NCBI RefSeq assembly: GCF_014651495.1
Contig: NZ_BMWZ01000005.1
Location: forward strand, 62,001-126,000
DNA from: Algibacter mikhailovii
Lineage (GTDB): Bacteria > Bacteroidota > Bacteroidia > Flavobacteriales > Flavobacteriaceae
Reading direction: 5' to 3'
DNA length: 64,000 nt
This document shows, piece after piece, positions 56,446 to 64,000 of the stretch. The translations under genes and the position numbers were made by a program. Position 1 is the first letter of the stretch. The number at the start of each line of letters is the position of its first letter. The notes below the pieces were generated by a model that was given only the letters and a program-made list of their open reading frames with translations, made no database searches and was not told the DNA's origin.

Positions 56446-57711
56446 CTAAACTATTTCTAATACGTCTTCAATTGCTTGATAGACTTGCTGTAATTCAGCA
56501 TTAGAAATCACATAAGGTACTTGTATGTAAATGGTATTACCGAGCGGTCTTAAAAAGACGCCTCTATCCATGAAAAATGTTAAAAGTTTATCTCTTAGAC
56601 TGCCATAACGTTCCATTTTAGTATTAAGATCAATGGCTAAAATAACACCTATATGTCTTGTGGTTTTTATTTTAGAGTGGTTTTTTATGCGTTTTAGGAA
56701 TGCCTTATGGTTGCTACTTATGTTTTTAATATTATTTTGAATTTCTTCTGAAATAAGCAGCTCAATACCTGCAATGGCAGCTGCACATGCTACGGGGTTT
56801 CCAGAATACGTGTGGCAATGGAAAAACCCTTTTGCCATATCATTGCTTAAAAATGCATTGTAAATATCTTGGGTGCAAGATGTGATGGCCATAGGAATTA
56901 GACCTGCTGTTAGGGCTTTGCTAAGGCAAATAATATCTGGCTTAGTGTCTATATAATCAGAAGCAAAATATTTTCCGGTTTTACCAAACCCAGTCATCAC
57001 CTCGTCTGCAATAGTAAGAATATCATGATTTTTACAATATTCTAAAATAGAATTAAGTCCATCGGCGTCATGAGTTTTCATTCCAGCAGCACCTTGAATT
57101 AAAGGTTCATAAATAAAACCAGCAATATGGTGATTAGAAATATAATCCTCCAATTGTTTTAAAATGTTTTGTGTGTTGGATCCGTTTGGTGTTGGAATGC
57201 GTTGTACATCAATTAAAAACTCTTCAAACGGGCCATTGTAAACAGATAATCCAGAGACGCTCATGGCTCCAAATGTGTCACCATGGAAGCCGTTTTCAAA
57301 GGCTATAAATGTTGAGCGTTTGTCTTTTTTGTTAAAATAATATTGAAGGGCCATTTTAATGCCTGATTCTACTGCTGTTGAGCCGTTATCATTAAAATAA
57401 ATTTTATTTTGATTTTTGGGAAGTATGTTGATTAACGCTTCAGATAACTTTATAGCAGGTTCATGGGTAAAATCACTAAACATAACTTGGTCGAGCTGTT
57501 GCATTTGCTTGTGAGTGGCGTCTATAATATAGTCGTTACAGTGTCCATACATGCAAGTGTACCAAGAGGCAATGGCGTCTATATATTCGTTGCCATTTTC
57601 ATCCGTAAGTATGCAGCCTTTTGCTTTTACAATGGCTAAGCTTTCTGGGTTTAGTTGGTGCTGTTTTAACGGATGCCAGAGGTGTTTTTTGTCTCGTTGT
57701 TTTAGATTCAT
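56446..57711 (-). CDS. bioA: Adenosylmethionine-8-amino-7-oxononanoate aminotransferase
   Basis: 421 residues from ATG 57711 (MNLKQRDKKHLWHPLKQHQ), which matches the family's usual N-terminus. Another ATG at 57720 adds three residues but lies inside the inverted repeat that begins at 57716, so the repeat probably created it. PLP-dependent class III aminotransferase: ASWYTCMYGHCN, FNDNGSTAVESGIKMAL, the Asp of ADEVMTGFGKTG and the PLP lysine in LSKALTAG are seen. It converts 8-amino-7-oxononanoate (from BioF) to 7,8-diaminononanoate with SAM as amino donor. Confidence 0.95.
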   Translation of the reverse strand: MNLKQRDKKHLWHPLKQHQLNPESLAIVKAKGCILTDENGNEYIDAIASWYTCMYGHCNDYIIDATHKQMQQLDQVMFSDFTHEPAIKLSEALINILPKNQNKIYFNDNGSTAVESGIKMALQYYFNKKDKRSTFIAFENGFHGDTFGAMSVSGLSVYNGPFEEFLIDVQRIPTPNGSNTQNILKQLEDYISNHHIAGFIYEPLIQGAAGMKTHDADGLNSILEYCKNHDILTIADEVMTGFGKTGKYFASDYIDTKPDIICLSKALTAGLIPMAITSCTQDIYNAFLSNDMAKGFFHCHTYSGNPVACAAAIAGIELLISEEIQNNIKNISSNHKAFLKRIKNHSKIKTTRHIGVILAIDLNTKMERYGSLRDKLLTFFMDRGVFLRPLGNTIYIQVPYVISNAELQQVYQAIEDVLEIV

Positions 57712-57715
57712 AGGC

Positions 57716-57745
57716 GTCATGCTGAACTTGTTTCAGCATCTCATT
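57716..57745 (+). repeat. Left REP-like palindromic repeat of the GIY-YIG unit
   Basis: Contains ATGCTGAA-CTTGT-TTCAGCAT, a perfect 8-bp dyad, with GTC before and CTCATT after. The 15-base core CTGAACTTGTTTCAG is repeated in reverse orientation at the other end of the unit. The CAT at 57718-57720 is the alternative bioA start. Confidence 0.8.
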
Positions 57746-57773
57746 ATTTTGATTTTTAATATTAAAATAGAAA

Positions 57774-58052
57774 TTAATATTCCAAAGTTTTTAAAGTTGG
57801 GTTTACAGTTTTAATTAAGTTTAATTTCCATGCTTTATGCCAATTCTTCAATTGCTTTTCTCTTGCAATAGCTTGATGGACATCTGAAAATGTTTCAAAA
57901 TAGATTAAGTCTTTAAGTTGATACTTCTTTGTAAACTTTGAAGCAGTTCCATCATAATGTTCTGCAAGCCTTTTAGAAAGGTTAGCTGTAACACCAATAT
58001 AAAATGTTGTTCTATATTTATTGGTTAATATGTAAATATAACTTGTTTTCAT
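57774..58052 (-). CDS. Small GIY-YIG nuclease domain protein
   Basis: 92 residues, one complete GIY-YIG domain: SYIYILTN (the GIY strand), TTFYIGVTANLSKRLAEH (YIG strand, catalytic Arg28, His32), and FSDVHQAIAREKQLKNWHKAWK with the metal-binding Glu. Its relatives include the UvrC N-terminal domain and homing endonucleases, but nothing else is attached here. Flavobacterial genomes carry many such single-domain copies. It lies inside the bio operon, flanked on each side by inverted repeats, so I read it as the protein of a small mobile unit that may have nicked the repeats (inference). Confidence 0.88.
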   Translation of the reverse strand: MKTSYIYILTNKYRTTFYIGVTANLSKRLAEHYDGTASKFTKKYQLKDLIYFETFSDVHQAIAREKQLKNWHKAWKLNLIKTVNPTLKTLEY

Positions 58053-58057
58053 AATTT

Positions 58058-58087
58058 GATGGGACCCTGAAACAAGTTCAGTGTGAC
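58058..58087 (-). repeat. Right REP-like repeat of the GIY-YIG unit, inverted
   Basis: On the minus strand it reads GTCACACTGAACTTGTTTCAG followed by GGTCCCATC. It shares GTCA, the core CTGAACTTGTTTCAG and the flanking TC/CAT with the left copy; the stem flanks (ACA/GGT) differ but still pair partly. Confidence 0.8.
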
Positions 58088-58088
58088 G

Positions 58089-58697
58089 TTACAATTTATC
58101 TTTAAACAATTTGGCATATTCTTTAACCACATTTTGATCAAAATAAGGCTCTTCATCGATTCTCCCAATTACCGGAACTTGGGTCATTTCAATAATAATA
58201 TCTTCAGTTGATTGATGCGCGTTACCACTAAAAATTAGGGCAACTTCAAAGCCTTTTGCTTTTAAAGCGTTTATAGTTAAAAGGGTGTGATTGATGCTTC
58301 CTAAATAATGGCGTGAGACCACAATAACTTTATAGTCTGGTTTAATTAAATCGAAAATAGTGTTTTTATCATTAAGCGGGACATACAATCCACCAGCCCC
58401 TTCAATGACCAAATGATTCTCTGTTTTTGGGGACTTAATCGCTTTAATATTAATTTTAATACCATCAATATCTGCAGCAGCATGCGGACTCATGGGTGTT
58501 TTTAAGGCATACGCATTGGGGTAAAATGTTGACTTAGTATTGGATATTAGCTGTTTTACCTTTTTTGTATCGCAATGGTCTAATTCTCCGGCTTGAACAG
58601 GTTTCCAATAATCGGCTTGTAGGGCCTCGGTTACTATTGCAGATGCAATGGTTTTACCAACATCGGTTGAAATTCCAGTAATAAAATAGGTGCTCAT
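58089..58697 (-). CDS. bioD: Dethiobiotin synthetase
   Basis: 202 residues. ATP-dependent ring closure of 7,8-diaminononanoate with CO2. The P-loop is FITGISTDVGKT at the N-terminus; also KPVQAGELDHCD, VIEGAGGLYVPLND and VSRHYLGSINHTLLT (family GSINH motif). Its ATG overlaps the stop of the DUF2007 gene by four bases (ATGA), a typical translational coupling. Confidence 0.95.
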   Translation of the reverse strand: MSTYFITGISTDVGKTIASAIVTEALQADYWKPVQAGELDHCDTKKVKQLISNTKSTFYPNAYALKTPMSPHAAADIDGIKINIKAIKSPKTENHLVIEGAGGLYVPLNDKNTIFDLIKPDYKVIVVSRHYLGSINHTLLTINALKAKGFEVALIFSGNAHQSTEDIIIEMTQVPVIGRIDEEPYFDQNVVKEYAKLFKDKL

Positions 58698-59074
58698 TTA
58701 AAAATAGTTTGACAATCATTACAGATATGCTTTGACTTTTCAAAAAAAGGAAATAACATATATAAAATATTCTTTCTATCCGGTGGCGCCATTAAAATAT
58801 GGTTTGAATTGCAATTAGGACAATGAATATCTTGCCCGTTTTCAGTTTTGCGGTAGCGCCGAATCTCATTATATATTTCAGTGGCTCTTTCTAAATCATG
58901 TTTATGAACTAATAGCTTCACACCGCCTATAGCCTGACTGAGTAATGGGTCAGTGTCTATTGTTTTTTCATCAGCTAACATGGTGTTGATGTGCTCTGAG
59001 TCTAACTTTGATTTGGTAATTTGAGCTTCAGTGGAATACTCAAAAACAGCTAAAACAATAAAATTATCATTCAT
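58694..59074 (-). CDS. DUF2007 protein with C-terminal zinc ribbon
   Basis: 126 residues from ATG 59074 (a GTG directly before it is in frame). The N-terminal half (VLAVFEYSTEAQITKSKLDSEHI, IGGVKLLVHKHDLERATEI) is the DUF2007 signal-transducer fold, which resembles a PII-like ferredoxin fold. The C-terminal half has a zinc ribbon, CPNCNSNH and CNDCQ, around a hydrophobic stretch. Its place between bioF and bioD, overlapping bioD, suggests it is coexpressed with biotin synthesis; the function is not known. Confidence 0.75.
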   Translation of the reverse strand: MNDNFIVLAVFEYSTEAQITKSKLDSEHINTMLADEKTIDTDPLLSQAIGGVKLLVHKHDLERATEIYNEIRRYRKTENGQDIHCPNCNSNHILMAPPDRKNILYMLFPFFEKSKHICNDCQTIFK

Positions 59075-59086
59075 CACATTTTCAAT

Positions 59087-60238
59087 TTAATGGACAAAGG
59101 TAGCCAACAGACCTAAGACTTCCGAGATTTCTTTTTCAGAATTATAGGCATGTAAACAAAAACGCAAACGTTCTTCGTCTTTAGGAACTGTAGGAGATAA
59201 TATGGGTTTTACATCAAAACCACTATCCTGAAGCTGTTGTGAGATGGATTTTACGTTATCATTACCAGAAATAATACAACAATGTATGGCTGAGTTTGAT
59301 TCAATAAAAATATGCTCAAGATTATTATTTACTATTTCAGCTTTAAAACAAGTAATATTTTCATACAGTTTGTTTCTGCTTTCGGTATTCGTTAACATCT
59401 TGTAGGCTGAATGTATTGTTGCTAAACTATGCGGGGGTAAAGCCGTGGTGTATATAAAACTCCGCGAAAAGTTAATAAGGTATTGCTTTAGTTTTGAGCT
59501 TCCTAAAATGGCTGCGCCATGACATCCCATAGCTTTTCCAAAAGTTATAATACGCGCAAAAATGTCGTGTTCAAGTTTTAAATCCTGAATTATACCGGCA
59601 CCGATATCTCCATAAACACCAATGGCATGGGCTTCATCTACAACAAGAAGAGCATTATAAGTTTTACAAATGTTGGCTATACCTGTTACATCTGGAGAAT
59701 CTCCGTCCATTGAAAAAACAGATTCTGTAACAACATAAATTTGAGAATCAAGAGGACTTCGATTACGCTCCATCTTATACTTTTGTTCTAAGTCTGCAAG
59801 ATTGTTATGCTTAAACTTGTAGGCCTTAGCGTTACTTATTTTAATACCATCTCTTATGGAGGCATGGATAAATTCATCGTAGAGTATAATGTCTCCACGT
59901 TGAGGAACCGATGAAAAGAAGCCAATATTGGCATCGTAACCTGAATTAAAAATTAAAGCAGATTCGCTATTGTGAAATTTACTAATATCACGTTCAAGGT
60001 AATTATATAATGTGTGATTTCCTGAAAGCAACCTGGAACCTGTGGAACCATTCTGCTTTATATTTTGTTCAATTAAAAAGGTATGGGCGTTGTTAAAAAT
60101 GGTTTCGTTTATAGAAAATCCTAAATAATCATTTGATGAAAAATCTATTAAATCATCTGGTGTTCTTAGTTTACGTAAGGCATTATTCGCTTTACGCGCA
60201 TCTAATTTTTGATTTAGTTTTTTAGGGAAGTCTTTCAT
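59087..60238 (-). CDS. bioF: 8-amino-7-oxononanoate synthase
   Basis: 383 residues. PLP enzyme that joins pimeloyl-ACP (or CoA) and alanine, the first dedicated ring step of biotin. Marks are FSSNDYLGFS, STGSRLLSGNH, the Asp of VVDEAHAIGVYG and the PLP lysine in ITFGKAMGCHGA. First gene of the minus-strand biotin operon bioF-DUF2007-bioD-(GIY-YIG)-bioA-KAS. Confidence 0.95.
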   Translation of the reverse strand: MKDFPKKLNQKLDARKANNALRKLRTPDDLIDFSSNDYLGFSINETIFNNAHTFLIEQNIKQNGSTGSRLLSGNHTLYNYLERDISKFHNSESALIFNSGYDANIGFFSSVPQRGDIILYDEFIHASIRDGIKISNAKAYKFKHNNLADLEQKYKMERNRSPLDSQIYVVTESVFSMDGDSPDVTGIANICKTYNALLVVDEAHAIGVYGDIGAGIIQDLKLEHDIFARIITFGKAMGCHGAAILGSSKLKQYLINFSRSFIYTTALPPHSLATIHSAYKMLTNTESRNKLYENITCFKAEIVNNNLEHIFIESNSAIHCCIISGNDNVKSISQQLQDSGFDVKPILSPTVPKDEERLRFCLHAYNSEKEISEVLGLLATFVH

Positions 60239-60245
60239 CTAAAAA

Positions 60246-60253
60246 CAAATATA
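60246..60253 (-). promoter_or_regulatory. -7 promoter element for the bioF operon, near-leaderless
   Basis: CAAATATA on the plus strand reads TATATTTG, exact TAnnTTTG, only 7 bases from the bioF ATG at 60238. Transcription would start almost at the first codon. The -33 element is not recognisable. Confidence 0.45.
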
Positions 60254-60295
60254 AATAATGCTTCCCTGATTTTATGGTTTAAAATATTTTTAATT

Positions 60296-60349
60296 AAAAT
60301 TATTGTTTATCAATAATTTTATATACTTTTGTTACTGTTAAACAATAAT
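60296..60349 (+). promoter_or_regulatory. Palindromic operator and promoter of the DUF2975-HTH operon
   Basis: AAAATTATTG (60296-60305) and CAATAATTTT (60311-60320) form a perfect 10-bp dyad around TTTAT. A -7 element, TACTTTTG, follows at 60324-60331, with TTG at 60303-60305 18 bases upstream as -33. The half-site ATTATTGTTTA (60299-60309) recurs in inverse orientation as TAAACAATAAT at 60339-60349, between the promoter and the ATG. This is the expected form of an autoregulatory operator for the HTH protein encoded downstream (inference). Confidence 0.6.
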
Positions 60350-60352
60350 AAA

Positions 60353-60880
60353 ATGAAAAAACTAGCTTATTTTACAGCGTTAATTTTATTTTATTTCATA
60401 GCTGCAGTGCTTCTGTTTGTATTCTTGTTTTCCATACTTTCGTTTTTAGAATTAAAATTTGGAATTCAAATTCCGTTTGTAGAGGTTGTTGAGAATCGCG
60501 GTAAAGTACATGTCCCTTTCATAGGGCTAAATATAAATGTACCTTTTAACTATGGTGTTCTAATCATGTGGAGTGCTATGTCTTATTATACCATATACTT
60601 TTATGCCTTCAAGGAATTTTTAAAAGTATTTATCGAAAAAAAGGTTTTTGAAAGTAAGTCTTTAAAACGAATGCGGTTTTTTATGATATTAAATCTCGTA
60701 CCGTTAATTTATATCTTAGGATTCAGCGTATCATTTTTGGTAAGAGGTATTCCTGTCCGTTTAGAAGATGATTATTTTATTGTATTTGCTCATGTAGTAA
60801 TAGCTTTTCTAATCTATTTATACTTGGATGTTTTGAAAAAAGGGAAGTATGTTCAAGAAGAAAACGATTTAACCATATAG
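60353..60880 (+). CDS. DUF2975 membrane protein, copy 1
   Basis: 175 residues from ATG 60353; a TTG 8 codons upstream lies in the -7 element and is rejected. Four hydrophobic spans (about 5-27, 55-75, 104-125 and 138-156) and the ending EENDLTI, the hallmark of DUF2975. These proteins are nearly always paired with a small Xre-like HTH gene, as here; the function is unknown. The nearest partner is a second DUF2975 gene, 2 bases downstream. Confidence 0.82.
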   Translation: MKKLAYFTALILFYFIAAVLLFVFLFSILSFLELKFGIQIPFVEVVENRGKVHVPFIGLNINVPFNYGVLIMWSAMSYYTIYFYAFKEFLKVFIEKKVFESKSLKRMRFFMILNLVPLIYILGFSVSFLVRGIPVRLEDDYFIVFAHVVIAFLIYLYLDVLKKGKYVQEENDLTI

Positions 60881-60882
60881 CC

Positions 60883-61407
60883 ATGAAGCACAATACTACT
60901 ATTTTAATTGTTATAACTTGGGTGCTTTTGTTATCGGCTGTTTCAATATTACTAAATGATATGCGTGAGTTTGATTTTGATCAATTCAAAGATTTTCAAA
61001 ATTGGGCAAAAACAGCGAATAAAAATGATCCTTGGTTTACCTCAAAAAATGCTATCCAATGGAGTTATTATGCTATTAACGCTGGCTTGTTTTTTTGGAG
61101 AGGTTATCTTATTTATGGGTTTTCATATTTTTTATCTATTTTGAAAGAGATTGAAAATGGAAATTATTTTTGTGATAAGAATATTAATTATTTTAAAAAG
61201 ATTGGAAATATCTTTATTTGGTATACCATTAGTGTTTTAGTATTAAGGTTTCTATTGGCGGCAATTGGAGGATCTACGTTTAACTTTTTTAATGAACTTA
61301 AAGGAGAATTTACCTTTTTAATACCAGTAGGTTTAGCATTTTATATTTTAGCAGAAATTTTTAAACGAGCAAAACATACCGAAGAGGAAAACGATTTAAC
61401 CATATAG
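60883..61407 (+). CDS. DUF2975 membrane protein, copy 2
   Basis: 174 residues with four hydrophobic spans. It ends in EEENDLTI, and the last 24 bases (GAAAACGATTTAACCATATAGC) match those of copy 1, so the genes arose by tandem duplication. The central domain differs greatly: it has an acidic first loop (NDMREFDFDQFKDFQNW) and FYCDKN-like ENGNYFCDKNINYFKKIGNI. It could form a heterodimer with copy 1. The HTH gene follows after 3 bases. Confidence 0.8.
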   Translation: MKHNTTILIVITWVLLLSAVSILLNDMREFDFDQFKDFQNWAKTANKNDPWFTSKNAIQWSYYAINAGLFFWRGYLIYGFSYFLSILKEIENGNYFCDKNINYFKKIGNIFIWYTISVLVLRFLLAAIGGSTFNFFNELKGEFTFLIPVGLAFYILAEIFKRAKHTEEENDLTI

Positions 61408-61410
61408 CCC

Positions 61411-61617
61411 ATGTCAATAATTGTTAACCTAGACATTATGCTTACAAAGCGAAACATGAAAAGCAAAGAGCTAGCTGAAATTATTGGTATAACCACGGCG
61501 AATATATCTATTTTAAAATCTGGTAAGGCTAAGGCGGTCCGGTTTTCTACTTTGGAGGCCATTTGTAAAGCTTTAGATTGTCAACCTGCTGATATTTTGG
61601 AATATGTTGAAGATTAA
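61411..61617 (+). CDS. Small Cro/C1-type helix-turn-helix regulator (YozG type)
   Basis: 68 residues, entirely a HTH_26-type DNA-binding domain: LDIMLTKRNMKSKELAEIIGIT, recognition helix ITTANISILKSGKAKAVRF and STLEAICKALDCQPADILEY. Cytoplasmic. As the last gene of the DUF2975 pair it probably represses the operon from the palindrome at 60296-60349 while the membrane proteins control it. Confidence 0.88.
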   Translation: MSIIVNLDIMLTKRNMKSKELAEIIGITTANISILKSGKAKAVRFSTLEAICKALDCQPADILEYVED

Positions 61618-61622
61618 AATTG

Positions 61623-61630
61623 TATTTTTG
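61623..61630 (+). promoter_or_regulatory. -7 promoter element for the DUF3157 gene
   Basis: TATTTTTG, exact TAnnTTTG, 28 bases ahead of the ATG at 61658. Confidence 0.45.
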
Positions 61631-61657
61631 AAATGATTTAAATTTTACACGTTCGCT

Positions 61658-62116
61658 ATGAAAACCCCTTTTATTATTTTGTTCTTTTTTGTGTCGTTTA
61701 TTGGTTTGGCTCAAAACAATTATATTGTGAAAACTGAGGATGGACGTCGTGTGTTATTAAAGGCAGATTACACTTGGGAATACATTGATTTAGAAATTCC
61801 TGCTGCAAAGACTGCAGATTCTACATTGGTTGCTGCAACTTTGCCTGTGGCATCAAATACTTGTGACCTTGCTCCAGATTTTGAAGAGCCAAAGTTGAAT
61901 AGTAAAGTTCAGTCACAGTTAAAAAAGGGTCGTGCTACCATGAAGTATGTTAAGAAAAAGGTAGCTAAGGATTATAATTGTAATGAAGAAGATGTTTTGT
62001 TGATTTCTTATAAAGAACAGAAAGAAAAAGGATCCTACACTTTATGTGCCAATGGAAGTAGAGTGGCTTATAAACGCATAGGTACTAAAATTATGAAAAA
62101 AGGTAAGTTGTTTTAG
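61658..62116 (+). CDS. Secreted DUF3157 family protein
   Basis: 152 residues. Signal peptide (KTPFIILFFFVSFIGLAQ), then NNYIVKTEDGRRVLLKADYTWEYI, typical of DUF3157, and a basic C-terminal domain with two cysteines (YNCNEED, TLCANGS) that may form a disulfide. Periplasmic; function unknown. Confidence 0.75.
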   Translation: MKTPFIILFFFVSFIGLAQNNYIVKTEDGRRVLLKADYTWEYIDLEIPAAKTADSTLVAATLPVASNTCDLAPDFEEPKLNSKVQSQLKKGRATMKYVKKKVAKDYNCNEEDVLLISYKEQKEKGSYTLCANGSRVAYKRIGTKIMKKGKLF

Positions 62117-62192
62117 AGAGCCGCATACAATCTTCTTTTAGTTTCTATTTTTTGATTAAACTTTACTATATTTAGTACCAAAGTATATTTAA

Positions 62193-62636
62193 ATGATAGC
62201 ACACAAATCAAATGCACTAAATATTTTTCAACCGCAGTTTACCGAAAGTCTTGGTGCCCTGTTTTTTGATACAGGGATTTCAGCGGGGTTTCCGTCACCT
62301 ACTGAAGATTTTGAGGAGCAACAGCATCTTTCGTTGGATAAAGAACTGGTTAGGAACAAGGAAACTACGTTTTATGCGCGAGTAAGCGGACAGTCAATGA
62401 TTGGCGCAGGGTTAGATGATAATGATTTGCTTGTCATTGATAGGAGTTTAGCACCAGCCAATAACAAAATAGCCGTTTGTTTTTTAGATGGTGAGTTTAC
62501 AGTGAAACGTTTAAGAGTGGATAAGGATGAAATATGGTTACAACCTGAAAATCCGAACTATCCAATTATTAGAGTTACGGAAGACAATGATTTTGTTGTT
62601 TGGGGTATTGTTACTAATGTAATAAAAAAGGTTTAA
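62193..62636 (+). CDS. umuD: UmuD-like S24 autoprotease, without an adjacent umuC
   Basis: 147 residues. Self-cleavage site Ala31-Gly32 (SAGFPSP), catalytic Ser68 in SGQSM and Lys105 in FTVKRL: the Ser-Lys gap of 37 equals that of E. coli UmuD. It is LexA-like but has no DNA-binding domain, so it belongs to the UmuD subunit of an error-prone polymerase. umuC would be expected just downstream, but the next gene is atpC on the other strand and a strong terminator intervenes, so UmuD here acts with a polymerase encoded elsewhere. Confidence 0.88.
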   Translation: MIAHKSNALNIFQPQFTESLGALFFDTGISAGFPSPTEDFEEQQHLSLDKELVRNKETTFYARVSGQSMIGAGLDDNDLLVIDRSLAPANNKIAVCFLDGEFTVKRLRVDKDEIWLQPENPNYPIIRVTEDNDFVVWGIVTNVIKKV

Positions 62637-62643
62637 CCTGATT

Positions 62644-62695
62644 TAGAGATAAAAAAAAACGCGAAATCAATGATTTCGCGTTTTTTTTATCTCTA
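62644..62695. terminator. Long bidirectional terminator between umuD and atpC
   Basis: TAGAGAT-A9-CGCGAAATC faces GATTTCGCG-T8-ATCTCTA with an AAT loop, a stem of about 24 bp in a convergent gap. Confidence 0.92.
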
Positions 62696-62705
62696 AGAAA
62701 TAATA

Positions 62706-63002
62706 CTAGTCGGCTAGTATTATAACCTTGTTATCCTTCATTTCCAGTGTACCTGATTTTATATCAACTAATAGCACTTTGTTATCCACCATATGAGGTT
62801 TTACTTCAGGGTGTAACTGATCATAATCTAAATGACTCTCAGTATGTACTCTAATTTTTACTTTTCCAGCAGTTAGTGTTGAAACAATAGGAGCGTGATT
62901 ATTCAACATTTGAAATTCACCATCAGTTCCTGGAACAGTTACTGAGTCAACTTCTGAACTTGTAAATAATGTAGCTTCAGGTGATACAATTTCTAAATAC
63001 AT
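62706..63002 (-). CDS. atpC: ATP synthase F1 epsilon subunit
   Basis: 98 residues, only the N-terminal beta-sandwich: MYLEIVSPEATLFTSSEVDSV, PGTDGEFQMLNNHAPIVSTL. The C-terminal helical hairpin that inhibits hydrolysis in many species is absent, as is usual for Bacteroidota. It follows atpD after 75 bases. Confidence 0.93.
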   Translation of the reverse strand: MYLEIVSPEATLFTSSEVDSVTVPGTDGEFQMLNNHAPIVSTLTAGKVKIRVHTESHLDYDQLHPEVKPHMVDNKVLLVDIKSGTLEMKDNKVIILAD

Positions 63003-63077
63003 ATTCTTGATATTAGTTATTTGTATTAGTTTATAGTGATATCAAAATAACCATAAACTAATAGCTGTTAACACTTT

Positions 63078-64000
<923 letters not shown>

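Larger units (their letters stand above)
57716..58087. mobile_element. Candidate GIY-YIG/REP-like mobile unit between bioD and bioA
   Basis: A 372-base unit: two copies of a palindromic repeat in inverted orientation, with only the GIY-YIG gene between. Its right edge is one base after the bioD stop codon (58089-58091) and its left edge falls in the bioA start region. Removing it would bring bioD and bioA directly together, as expected for a biotin operon. I infer insertion of a small element; no target-site duplication is evident. Confidence 0.55.

Noticed and set aside
51689-60238. Biotin or other riboswitch upstream of the bio genes
   Set aside because: No conserved aptamer-like structure is visible, and the bioF leader is too short to hold one.

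Overview
The window is a chromosomal segment of a marine member of the Bacteroidota, most likely family Flavobacteriaceae. The DNA is AT-rich and genes are closely packed on both strands. Many genes are preceded by the Bacteroidota -7 promoter motif TAnnTTTG rather than Shine-Dalgarno sites. Secreted proteins carry type IX secretion (T9SS) C-terminal sorting domains, and a PorZ-type T9SS gene is present. I see no rRNA, tRNA, CRISPR array or classical insertion sequence.

Layout. (1) 1-9640 is a nitrogen-assimilation block: gltD (partial) and gltB on the minus strand, and, diverging from them, an outer-membrane porin, amt, glnB (PII) and a second amt. (2) 9766-17236 holds PEP carboxylase, a cysteine-rich protein of unknown function, and nadA-nadB. 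(3) 17271-24536 is a small island for degrading a sulfated galactan: a membrane-anchored winged-helix regulator diverges from a GH2 beta-galactosidase, a GH117 lipoprotein and an S1 sulfatase. Three helically phased 12-base repeats lie in the divergent promoter. (4) 24644-33371 holds small housekeeping or uncharacterised genes: short SSB, GNAT, CBS, HupE/UreJ, dCMP deaminase, S41 protease, flavoprotein, MarC and DUF3109. (5) 33671-37337 is nrdB-nrdA. (6) 38284-43769 is porZ-recO-TonB receptor. (7) 43833-49545 holds two tandem paralogous T9SS substrates. The second is split by an in-frame TAA that replaces a tyrosine codon of its neighbour. (8) 49627-52783 holds recX, an outer-membrane protein, a JmjC-like cupin protein and bioB. 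(9) 52841-60238 continues the minus-strand biotin locus bioF-DUF2007-bioD-bioA-ketoacyl synthase. NfeD-flotillin sits between it and bioB, and a GIY-YIG gene bracketed by inverted REP-like repeats sits exactly between bioD and bioA. (10) 60353-61617 has two tandem DUF2975 membrane proteins and a small HTH regulator behind a palindromic operator/promoter. (11) 61658-64000 holds DUF3157, an orphan UmuD, and atpC-atpD (partial).

How genes work together. Porin and Amt proteins would bring in ammonium, PII would gate them, and GltBD would assimilate nitrogen into glutamate. In the galactan island the regulator would sense a periplasmic signal and switch on desulfation and exo-cleavage. The bio locus would make biotin from a pimeloyl precursor, possibly with help from the embedded ketoacyl synthase.

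The most unusual structures are the GIY-YIG/inverted-repeat unit, the regulator with its phased repeats, the palindrome ahead of the DUF2975 pair, and the interrupted T9SS paralogue.
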